Of a stretch of DNA of 52,491 bases, positions 7,827 to 14,970 are shown piece by piece. Numbering within the stretch: the first letter of the stretch is position 1; every line of letters starts with the position of its first letter. Source of the stretch: Prevotella sp. GTDB taxonomy: Bacteria > Bacteroidota > Bacteroidia > Bacteroidales > Bacteroidaceae. The stretch lies in the NCBI GenBank assembly GCA_022773395.1, contig JALFBL010000080.1, positions 1-52,491 on the forward strand, given 5' to 3'. Below the pieces are notes generated by a model. The model saw only the letters and a program-made list of their open reading frames with translations, did no database searches and was not told where the DNA came from. The position numbers and the translations under genes are program-made.

Positions 7827-9434
7827 ATGAAGGCGAATTTTCCCCCTTTCATCCTATGGCTTTTGCTCCTTATATCGCCAACAGCCTATGCCCAAAAGGG
7901 AAACACGATGTACGATTTGGAGTCAAAGATTCCGGCAGAACGCCTGCTGGATTTGGCCGATTCAGCCCTGATTGCCAACGGCAGGCCCGACAGCGCGCTC
8001 ATCTACAATCTGCTTCTTGCCACCAAATACCGCCACAAGAAGAATCTCACCGCCCAGGAGAAACGCTATACGGCGATGGGATACAACCGCTGCGGATTCA
8101 TCTATATGTTTTATCTCTTCAATTATGCCAGTGCCGTGGAGTGCCTCATCAAGGCCGACAAATATTGTGAAGACGAGAAACTGCGCGTGTCCATCAACCA
8201 GAACATGGGGCACTTGTATTGTCTTTATGCCGTCTGTTTTCCGTCGGAGAGCAACGTTTCATCGGCACGATATTACTATCAGGCATCTTTCACAAAGGCA
8301 CTCCAGCTGGCGGATTGGAACGATGTGGTGTCCTCTTTTTTCAATTTTTGGAATTTCGGCTTGGGCGAGGAAAACCTCAAGGCATTTGAAAAGCAGACAA
8401 CATTGTTCGAACGTGCGAAAGTACCGGCATCCACACCTTATTATCAGTATGCGCAGGCCATGCTGAAAGCCATCCGGCATTTGCAAAACAAACGCTATAA
8501 CGAGGCGGCAGCCATCTTAAGGGGTCAGGCATCAAGCTGTCGCACCAGCATCGACGACCGCCTGCGCTGTGCCTCCTGTTGGCATTTGGCCAGTGTTTAC
8601 AAAGCTGCAGGCCAGGCCGATTCTGCACTTTTCTATTCGTTGCAGCTGGAACAAATGGGCAAGGAAATGAAATTGAAAGACGTGGAAACCGATGCAGACA
8701 AATTGCTTTACTCCCTGTTTGCCGAAAAGGGCGACAGGGCCAATGCCGACCACTACCATCTGGCCTATTTCAAAAACCGCGACTCGCTGCTCATCACCAA
8801 CAACCTGAACAGCGTGAAAAGCAACCATTTGCTCAGCAACGTCCGCAACCTTGCACAAGAAGTCGATGACCTGAAGCAGAAACGCCGTGTTCAAAACCAG
8901 TTGCTGCTGCTGATTGTTGGAATCATTCTCATCACGGCTGCATTCCTTGCGGTGCTCTACCGGAAAAACCGCCAGCTGAAAAAGCAGAATCTCACGCTTT
9001 ATCAGAAAATGCAAGTGCAGATTGCCTACGACAAGCCCAAATACAGCAAGAGCAGTTTGGACGAGGAAAAAAAATCCGCACTCAAGCGCGAAATTGAAAA
9101 CGTGATGAGGAATACCGACGAGATTTGTAGCGAGGATTTCTCTATCGAGCGGCTGGCCAAACTGTGCAATGCCAGCAAAAAAGACGTGTCGCAGGTCATC
9201 AACGAGAAATTCGAGCAGTCTTTCATTCTTCTTTTGAGCGAATACCGTGTTCGAGAAGCGTGCCGTCGCATCAACGATGTGACCGCCAGCAGCCAGTTCA
9301 CCCTCGAGGCCATCGGCCTTGGAGTAGGCTTCAAGGCCCGCGAAAGTTTTTCGCGTGCCTTCAAAAGAGTCACGGGATTGTCGCCTTCCGACTATCAGAA
9401 AATAGCCAAAGAACGCTGCAAGACCCCTTTTTAA
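7827..9434 (+). CDS. membrane-anchored TPR/AraC-type transcriptional regulator
   Basis: The product is 535 residues. It has a signal peptide (ending TAYA-Q, about residue 22), then a helical tetratricopeptide-like region to about residue 345, one transmembrane helix (LLLLIVGIILITAAFLAVLY), a linker, and a C-terminal AraC helix-turn-helix domain (about 430-530, with SIERLAKLCNASKKDVSQVI and the second helix pair ending GFKARESFSRAFKRVTGLSPSDYQ). The sensor part is predicted to be periplasmic and the DNA-binding part cytoplasmic, a one-protein signalling design known in Bacteroidota. Two lipoprotein genes follow in the same direction after 156 bases and are plausible targets. ATG 7827 is fixed by the signal peptide. 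Confidence 0.85.
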   Translation: MKANFPPFILWLLLLISPTAYAQKGNTMYDLESKIPAERLLDLADSALIANGRPDSALIYNLLLATKYRHKKNLTAQEKRYTAMGYNRCGFIYMFYLFNYASAVECLIKADKYCEDEKLRVSINQNMGHLYCLYAVCFPSESNVSSARYYYQASFTKALQLADWNDVVSSFFNFWNFGLGEENLKAFEKQTTLFERAKVPASTPYYQYAQAMLKAIRHLQNKRYNEAAAILRGQASSCRTSIDDRLRCASCWHLASVYKAAGQADSALFYSLQLEQMGKEMKLKDVETDADKLLYSLFAEKGDRANADHYHLAYFKNRDSLLITNNLNSVKSNHLLSNVRNLAQEVDDLKQKRRVQNQLLLLIVGIILITAAFLAVLYRKNRQLKKQNLTLYQKMQVQIAYDKPKYSKSSLDEEKKSALKREIENVMRNTDEICSEDFSIERLAKLCNASKKDVSQVINEKFEQSFILLLSEYRVREACRRINDVTASSQFTLEAIGLGVGFKARESFSRAFKRVTGLSPSDYQKIAKERCKTPF

Positions 9435-9435
9435 T

Positions 9436-9457
9436 GTGATTTTTCAAGTAAAATCAC
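9436..9457 (+). terminator. possible weak terminator hairpin
   Basis: GTGATTTT at 9436-9443 pairs with AAAATCAC at 9450-9457 just after the AraC gene's stop codon. The stem is AT-rich and no long T tract follows. Confidence 0.35.
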
Positions 9458-9499
9458 GCAAGAAACACCAGAAAGCCACCATTTTTGTCCACAATCAAC

Positions 9500-9507
9500 T
9501 ACTTTTG
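9500..9507 (+). promoter_or_regulatory. -7 box (TACTTTTG) of the lipoprotein operon
   Basis: TACTTTTG fits the -7 consensus and lies 83 bases before the ATG at 9591. No TTTG at 19-20 bases upstream is present, leaving room for activator dependence. Confidence 0.5.
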
Positions 9508-9590
9508 CATAATGCGGAAGTCTTGTCACCATTATTCAAGGCAAGGCGGGAACAAGAAGGGAATCATTTTATAAAACCAATTATACGCTT

Positions 9591-11006
9591 ATGAAACATC
9601 TGATTTATGGAGCCGTCGTGCTGCTGTTGCTGGCACTGACGAGTTGCGACAACGACGACCCTTCGGTTGTCATTCCTGAAGTAACCGCCGAACTCATCGA
9701 TGCGGGTACCGATTTTGTCAAGTTGTCTGTCGAGACGAAAAATGCCGAGAGTGGCGCGTGGCTATGCCTGCCTGCCAGCCAGAGAAAACCCTCTCCAAGC
9801 ACCATTCTGACAACGGGAAAACCTCTGAGCACCACTAACGGAAAACAGGAGTTACAGGTAGGCGGCCTCAAGCAAAACACCGGCTATATAATATATGTGG
9901 CCGCCCGCAATGCCACTGAAGTGACCACTGCCACCCTCGCGGCATCCACCTCCAAGGCATACGCCTACGAAATGGCGATGACCGACGGATGGTTGGCATA
10001 CCATGGCAACTTCTACAAGAACCGCGTGGGCTACTACATGCTGACACTCTGCGACGGACCTATCAGCAAGAGCGGACTTCCCACCCGGGTGGGTGACAAG
10101 GCTGTTCATTTCTTCCTCGGCGACGCCATCGCCACAGATGGCGACAACGCCATGGTCACACCCGGAACCTACCGCATTTCCGACGGGCACGACGTTTCCA
10201 CCGTCGATGCTTACAACAGCCGTTTCATTGTCGCTACCATTGTGGAGAACGGAGAGGCCACCCAAGGATATGTCTATAAGTACGTGGACGGTACGGTGAC
10301 CGTCAACCATGATGCCGAAGGCACCTACTCGATTGTGGCAGAAATGAGAATAGAACGCGAGGGAACGGAAGAGTTCATCAAGTGCACTTTCAACGGGAAA
10401 TTGCCTTTCACCAACCGAGATCCTGCCCGCTACAATCCCTTGGCCGAAGATGTAAACATGGTTCCCCATGCCATGTCGGGCAATTACACAAAGAGCAGCA
10501 ACGGTGATTACGGCATCTACAATTTTGCCATCTACAACACGCCGGTCGATGCAGGCGGTTTTATTTCAGGCGCCGGCGAACTGATATGCTTCACGCTGAT
10601 ATCGCCCTATAGCGCAACGATGGACCTCGACAAACTCGCGGGCTCTTACAGCGATGTGGTGGTTTCGGCACCAGGCATTACCTACAAGCCTTTCACTTTC
10701 CTTGCCGGTATGTATGAAGAGTTTTACGGTTCATACATGCCACAAGGCTCGTTCTACTGCCGCTACGGCGATTCCATGGAAATGGAAACCCTCGGACTGT
10801 TTGCAAAAGGCAATGTTGACGTGACCAAAGATGGCGACAACATCACCCTGAAAGCCAACATGCTCACGATGCAGAACAAACGCGTGACGGTGGAATGCAC
10901 CGCACCCTCCAGTTCTTTCTACGACTACTCCTCCTATGCCAAACCTTTCATGCAGGTGAGCCGCTCTTCGGGCAATCTGAAGAGAGCCATACCGGTCAGG
11001 AAATAA
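9591..11006 (+). CDS. lipoprotein with Fn3-like domain and duplicated C-terminal domain
   Basis: The product is 471 residues. A lipoprotein signal ends at LALTSC with the lipidated Cys at about 19, followed by an acidic DNDD stretch. Residues about 27-125 look like a fibronectin type III domain. The rest looks like two related halves. Each starts with a G-N-Y/F plus aromatic strand (HGNFYKNRVGYYMLTLCDG; SGNYTKSSNGDYGIYNFAI) and ends with a similar strand pair (GTVTVNHDAEGTYSIVAEM; GNVDVTKDGDNITLKANM). I do not recognise the family. The metalloprotease lipoprotein starts 42 bases downstream, so the two are probably co-transcribed and share the cell surface. Confidence 0.75.
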   Translation: MKHLIYGAVVLLLLALTSCDNDDPSVVIPEVTAELIDAGTDFVKLSVETKNAESGAWLCLPASQRKPSPSTILTTGKPLSTTNGKQELQVGGLKQNTGYIIYVAARNATEVTTATLAASTSKAYAYEMAMTDGWLAYHGNFYKNRVGYYMLTLCDGPISKSGLPTRVGDKAVHFFLGDAIATDGDNAMVTPGTYRISDGHDVSTVDAYNSRFIVATIVENGEATQGYVYKYVDGTVTVNHDAEGTYSIVAEMRIEREGTEEFIKCTFNGKLPFTNRDPARYNPLAEDVNMVPHAMSGNYTKSSNGDYGIYNFAIYNTPVDAGGFISGAGELICFTLISPYSATMDLDKLAGSYSDVVVSAPGITYKPFTFLAGMYEEFYGSYMPQGSFYCRYGDSMEMETLGLFAKGNVDVTKDGDNITLKANMLTMQNKRVTVECTAPSSSFYDYSSYAKPFMQVSRSSGNLKRAIPVRK

Positions 11007-11048
11007 CACATGCACACCATTCAAGATAGATACAAAATAATATGACTT

Positions 11049-12374
11049 ATGAAAAATAAACAGCTTTTCAAAGGAATCTTAGCAGGCGCCGTTGCTTTGC
11101 TGCTGGCCGCCTGCAAAGACGAAGTAGATGTCACGACGGCACAACTCGATGTGGATCAAGCGGTCATCGAAGCACCTGTCGAAGGGATGAAGACAACCCT
11201 TCGTGTCAATTCAAACGTGAGATGGACCATCACGTCGGCGCAGGGATGGACCACGCCCGACCAAGAAGAAGGCATCGGCAACCGCACCGTAGAACTGACC
11301 ATTGCAGAGAATCTCTATCGCGGCATGCGCAACGACACGCTCACTGTGGCCACCGTGGACGGTACGCAAATCAGGCAGGTTGTTGTTTCGCAAAGCACGG
11401 TCTTTACTCCCGGCAACGACTTCGTTTACAGGGTTCCCGTGGTGTTCCACGTCATTTATCGGGATGCAGCCAACGAGAAACAAAATCTCCGCGAAGGCTA
11501 TCTCAGAGAAGTACTCGACGGCGTGAACCGCATCTGGAAAGAAGCCGTTCCAGGACTGAATGTGGAGTTTGTCGCGGCCACGGAAACACCCAGCGGCGCC
11601 AAACTGAAAGAACCCGGCGTGAACCGCGTGCAGTGGGACATCGACAAAATCGACTACAACCGTTTCATGGGCTTTGCAGAAGCGTCGCCCAAACGCTACA
11701 GAGACCTTCTGTGGGACCAGAACCGATATGTGAACATCTGCCTGTACAATTTCTCCAACGACAATGTTACCGGCGTAACAACACTGCCCTACACCTTGGC
11801 ACCCGACTCGCTGGCAGGGTTGGAGAAACTGCCCGCCAACATATCGCCCCAGGAACTCACCACGTCTTTGTGCATAAGCGTCAACAGCAGCAATGCCTAC
11901 ACCAGCCCGGACGACAAACTGCAGACAACCAATTTCGTTTCGACCATTGCCCACGAACTCGGGCATTATCTGGGCTTGCGCCATGTCTTCGGCGAAGACG
12001 GTGTGAAGGGCACGGACTTCGATGGCGACACCGATTACTGCAACGACACGCCCACCTATAACCGGTACAAATACATCTCCAAGCTCGAGATGTACCAATA
12101 CGAGCATCCCACGTTCACGATGGAAGATGTGAACAAATGGACGGAAAGAACCAACAGCATTACAGGCGAACCGTTTATTTCCGACAACATTATGGACTAC
12201 TATTGGACACTGCGCAACAAGTTCTCCTCTGAACAAGCAAAGCGCATCAGATACGTGTTGATGCACAGTCCGTTCATGCCGGGGCCGAAAATACGCACAG
12301 AGGCGCAGAAGGTCATCGTGAAGCGCACTTTCAACGTGCCTGTGCGCCGTGAGGTTTGTTTTCACACACACTGA
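11049..12374 (+). CDS. BACON-domain zinc metalloprotease lipoprotein (M43-like)
   Basis: The product is 441 residues. A lipobox ends at C22 (LLAAC). Residues about 30-118 match a BACON domain (NSNVRWTITSAQGWTTP and a closing VVVSQS strand). The catalytic part has the metzincin zinc motif HELGHYLGLRH (H302, E303, H306, H312) and a Met-turn at DNIMDY (M382). FVYRVPVVFHVIY marks the start of the pappalysin-like (M43) domain. It matches the architecture of the zinc-dependent metalloproteinase lipoproteins known in Bacteroides as the BF0631 family. It should act on proteins at the outer surface; the substrate is unknown. It is the second gene of a two-lipoprotein operon ending at the terminator at 12406. 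Confidence 0.9.
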   Translation: MKNKQLFKGILAGAVALLLAACKDEVDVTTAQLDVDQAVIEAPVEGMKTTLRVNSNVRWTITSAQGWTTPDQEEGIGNRTVELTIAENLYRGMRNDTLTVATVDGTQIRQVVVSQSTVFTPGNDFVYRVPVVFHVIYRDAANEKQNLREGYLREVLDGVNRIWKEAVPGLNVEFVAATETPSGAKLKEPGVNRVQWDIDKIDYNRFMGFAEASPKRYRDLLWDQNRYVNICLYNFSNDNVTGVTTLPYTLAPDSLAGLEKLPANISPQELTTSLCISVNSSNAYTSPDDKLQTTNFVSTIAHELGHYLGLRHVFGEDGVKGTDFDGDTDYCNDTPTYNRYKYISKLEMYQYEHPTFTMEDVNKWTERTNSITGEPFISDNIMDYYWTLRNKFSSEQAKRIRYVLMHSPFMPGPKIRTEAQKVIVKRTFNVPVRREVCFHTH

Positions 12375-12405
12375 CAGATATTATTTTTTTAAGGTAAGTG
12401 TTTGG

Positions 12406-12437
12406 GAGTGCCGATTCGCATCGGCACTCTTTTTTTT
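12406..12437 (+). terminator. strong intrinsic terminator
   Basis: A perfect 10-bp stem (GAGTGCCGAT at 12406-12415 with ATCGGCACTC at 12420-12429), a TCGC-like 4-base loop and eight T's at 12430-12437. It ends the lipoprotein operon. Confidence 0.92.
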
Positions 12438-12516
12438 ACGGATTGCCGTTCAGCCTTGCCTTCAGTCGGCCCACTGCATAATTTGAAGGCCCCGTTGCCA
12501 AAAAACAGGCATTTGT

Positions 12517-12547
12517 TTTGATGTTTTTGATAAAAACGCTAACTTTG
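12517..12547 (+). promoter_or_regulatory. promoter of the glycosyltransferase operon
   Basis: TTTG at 12517-12520, a 19-bp spacer and TAACTTTG at 12540-12547 match the Bacteroidota consensus fully. The leader to ATG 12626 is about 75 bases. Confidence 0.8.
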
Positions 12548-12625
12548 CACTATGGGTGGCAGCCTGCTTCAGGAATGGGCAACGGGCATCTGTTGCCATG
12601 AAAACAGCAAACAAATGGGCGCAAT

Positions 12626-13900
12626 ATGAAAATACTGATAGTGAACACGAGCGAGAAAACGGGAGGAGCCGCCTTGGCTGCCAACCGTTTGATGGATGCC
12701 CTGAACCGGAATGGGGTGAAAGCGAAAATGCTGGTGCGCGACAAGGAAACCGACAAGCTCACGGTGGTGGCGCTCCGAAAATCCTTCGTGCAGCGGTGGC
12801 GGTTTCTTTACGAGCGGTGGTGCGTGTTCTGCCATTTGCATTTTTCGCGCAACCATCTTTTCGACCTCGACATGGCCAATACGGGAACAGACATTACGAA
12901 ACTGCCCGAGTTCAAAGAAGCCGACGTGGTGCACCTGCATTGGGTCAATCAGGGAATGCTGTCGCTTGCCGACATCCAGAAAATTCTTGATGCCCGCAAG
13001 CCCCTTGTGTGGACCATGCACGATATATGGCCTGCCACGGCCCTCTGCCATCTCACCTTGGGATGCCCGCGTTTCGAGAGCCGCTGCATGCAGTGCAAAT
13101 ATCTTCCGGGCGGAGGCTCCCCGCACGACCTGTCTTCAAAAATCTGGAAAAAGAAACAAAAACTTTACAGCAGGCAGAACATCACTTTCGTGGCCTGCAG
13201 CAAATGGCTGGCCGGCGAGGCAAAGCGCAGCAAACTGCTGAAAGACCAGAAAGTGGTGAACATTCCAAACACAATCGACACGCACATTTTCAAGAACGGG
13301 AACAAGGAAGAGGCCCGCAGGACGGAAAGTCTGCCTATGGACAAGCGCCTTGTGCTGTTCGTGGCGCAACGGGCCACCAACCCCAACAAGGGAATGGCCT
13401 ATTTGGCGGAAGCCTGCCGGAGACTGGAACAGATGCGCCCCGAAACGAAAACCGATACGGCCATCGTGATATTGGGCGGCCATGCCGAAGATTTGGCCGG
13501 CGAGTTTTCTCTGCCGGTCTATCCCCTGGGCTATGTCAGCGACACGGAACGCATGGTGCGCATATACAATGCCGTGGATGCGTTTGTGCTCCCCTCATTG
13601 TCGGAAAACCTGCCCAACACCATCATGGAGGCCTTGGCCTGCGGTGTGCCCTGCATCGGTTTTCAGGTAGGAGGCATCCCAGAAATGATCGAACACCGCA
13701 AAAACGGCTATGTGGCCAAGTTCAAAGATGCGGCCGATCTGGCCGAAGGCCTGCGATGGGTGCTCCACGAAGCCCCCTACGCCACGCTGAGCGCCAACGC
13801 CGTAAGCAAGGTGGCAGCAGCCTATTCGCAACAAACCGTAGCCATGAAATATATCGAAGTGTACAACCATGCTGCGGCATACATCCATTTCCGGCTATGA
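12626..13900 (+). CDS. family 4 (GT-B) glycosyltransferase
   Basis: The product is 424 residues. The N-terminus has the Rossmann start MKILIVNTSEKTGGAALAANRL, and the C-terminal half has the nucleotide-sugar binding region ending in the EX7E motif within SENLPNTIMEALACGVPCIGF. It should transfer a sugar from a nucleotide donor in the cytoplasm, probably for a surface glycan. A cysteine-rich patch (CHLTLGCPRF, CMQCKY) is seen in related Bacteroidota enzymes. The next gene starts at an ATGA overlap with its stop codon. No polymerase, flippase or other glycan genes are nearby, so the pathway is open. Confidence 0.88.
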   Translation: MKILIVNTSEKTGGAALAANRLMDALNRNGVKAKMLVRDKETDKLTVVALRKSFVQRWRFLYERWCVFCHLHFSRNHLFDLDMANTGTDITKLPEFKEADVVHLHWVNQGMLSLADIQKILDARKPLVWTMHDIWPATALCHLTLGCPRFESRCMQCKYLPGGGSPHDLSSKIWKKKQKLYSRQNITFVACSKWLAGEAKRSKLLKDQKVVNIPNTIDTHIFKNGNKEEARRTESLPMDKRLVLFVAQRATNPNKGMAYLAEACRRLEQMRPETKTDTAIVILGGHAEDLAGEFSLPVYPLGYVSDTERMVRIYNAVDAFVLPSLSENLPNTIMEALACGVPCIGFQVGGIPEMIEHRKNGYVAKFKDAADLAEGLRWVLHEAPYATLSANAVSKVAAAYSQQTVAMKYIEVYNHAAAYIHFRL

Positions 13901-14682
13901 TCCAATTCACGGTTGTCACCATCACCTATCAGGCAGAACACGTTCTGGAAAGAACGGTGGAGAGTGTGCTTGCCCAGACCTACAGAGAGGTGGAGCATCT
14001 CATAGTGGATGGAAACTCGAAGGACGGAACGCTGGCCGTGGCCGCCAGTTACAAGAAACGCTCCGACTTGCGGCACAACGGCCATGCGGTAAGAATCGTG
14101 TCGGAGCCAGACCGCGGCCTCTACGATGCCATGAACAAGGGACTGGACATGGCCACCGGCCACTATGTGGTGTTTCTCAATGCGGGCGATGTGTTTCCGC
14201 ATGCCGACACCTTGCACCAGGTGGCACAGCAGGCGCAAGCCCAACCTTTGCCTGCCGTGATATACGGCGACACCGACATTGTGGACAACGAAGGAAAGTT
14301 CCTGCATCGGCGCAGGCCCACACCACCGGAACAGCTCACATGGCGATCCTTCCGTATGGGCATGTGCGTGTGCCACCAGGCCTTTTACGCACGAACCGAT
14401 ATGGCCCGCACCATTCATTATGACATGCAATACCGCTATTCGGCAGATGTGGACTGGTGCATCAGGGTGATGAAAGAGGCTGAAAAAAGAGGGCTGCCCA
14501 TGGTCAACACCCATGCCACCCTGGTGAACTATCTGAAGGAGGGGCAAACCACGCTCCACCATCGCGCGTCGCTGCAAGAGCGCTTCCGTGTCATGGCCCG
14601 GCACTACGGCTTGGCATCCACCCTCTGCCTGCACGCCTGGTTTGTGGCGAGGGCCGTTTTGCGCAGATGGGGGGTCAAGTAG
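13897..14682 (+). CDS. family 2 (GT-A) glycosyltransferase
   Basis: The product is 261 residues from ATG 13897, whose first bases overlap the TGA of the preceding gene. A much longer frame open from 13009 is only the other reading frame of that gene. Family 2 features: N-terminal FTVVTITYQAEHVLERTVESV, the DGNSKDGT segment, SEPDRGLYDAMNKGL, and NAGD (residues 95-98) in place of a DXD metal site. A further acidic motif, YSADVDWCIRV, is the likely catalytic-base region. It resembles WcaA-type transferases. Its acceptor is unknown, but tight coupling to the family 4 enzyme implies successive steps on one glycan. Confidence 0.9.
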   Translation: MIQFTVVTITYQAEHVLERTVESVLAQTYREVEHLIVDGNSKDGTLAVAASYKKRSDLRHNGHAVRIVSEPDRGLYDAMNKGLDMATGHYVVFLNAGDVFPHADTLHQVAQQAQAQPLPAVIYGDTDIVDNEGKFLHRRRPTPPEQLTWRSFRMGMCVCHQAFYARTDMARTIHYDMQYRYSADVDWCIRVMKEAEKRGLPMVNTHATLVNYLKEGQTTLHHRASLQERFRVMARHYGLASTLCLHAWFVARAVLRRWGVK

Positions 14683-14764
14683 TTTCCATAAGCCGACGTG
14701 CAGGCTTTTGCGCAATGCGGCATTTTTGAGGCAAAGGCAAAAGCAAAGCGTTTTCCAACAACTT

Positions 14765-14792
14765 CCCGAAATCCGTCAGCACGAAAAACGGC
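14765..14792. repeat. 28-bp intergenic repeat, copy 1
   Basis: This 28-bp element starts CCCGAAATCC and ends CACGAAAAACGGC, with five variable bases between. The other copy lies at 22673-22700 in the same orientation. By hand comparison 24-25 of 28 positions agree. Confidence 0.6.
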
Positions 14793-14793
14793 C

Positions 14794-14837
14794 AATGCCA
14801 TATCGCGGTTCGTGGGCGAGCCGGATATGGCATTTTT
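14794..14837 (+). terminator. intrinsic terminator of the glycosyltransferase operon
   Basis: An outer 11-bp perfect stem (14794-14804 with 14824-14834) continues into a 7-bp inner stem (14806-14812 with 14817-14823, one G-U) around a 4-base loop, with one bulged base. It runs into TTTTT at 14833-14837. It lies 112 bases after the stop codon. Confidence 0.8.
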
Positions 14838-14970
14838 GGCTGCTGTTGGCCGGCAGTCAGCCTTTTCATCGAAGGCTGAACGGCATTTCATCGAAAATGT
14901 GATGGCGGGATGCTGATTAAATTGTATCTTCGCAGCAGAAAACAGGAATAGAGCAAAAATAAGACAGAGA

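Noticed and set aside
11211..12371. Long minus-strand open frame opposite the metalloprotease gene
   Set aside because: It mirrors the GC-biased codons of the plus-strand gene, has no promoter or family resemblance, and overlaps it fully. Similar antisense frames lie at 16048-17736, 35421-38597 (plus) and 49782-50939.
13009..13896. Frame continuing upstream of the family 2 glycosyltransferase
   Set aside because: It is the shifted frame of the family 4 gene. The true start is ATG 13897, with an ATGA overlap and the standard N-terminus of the family.
14805..14825. tRNA-like GGTTCG sequence
   Set aside because: It lies within a perfect hairpin that runs into a T tract, and there is no acceptor or anticodon arm.
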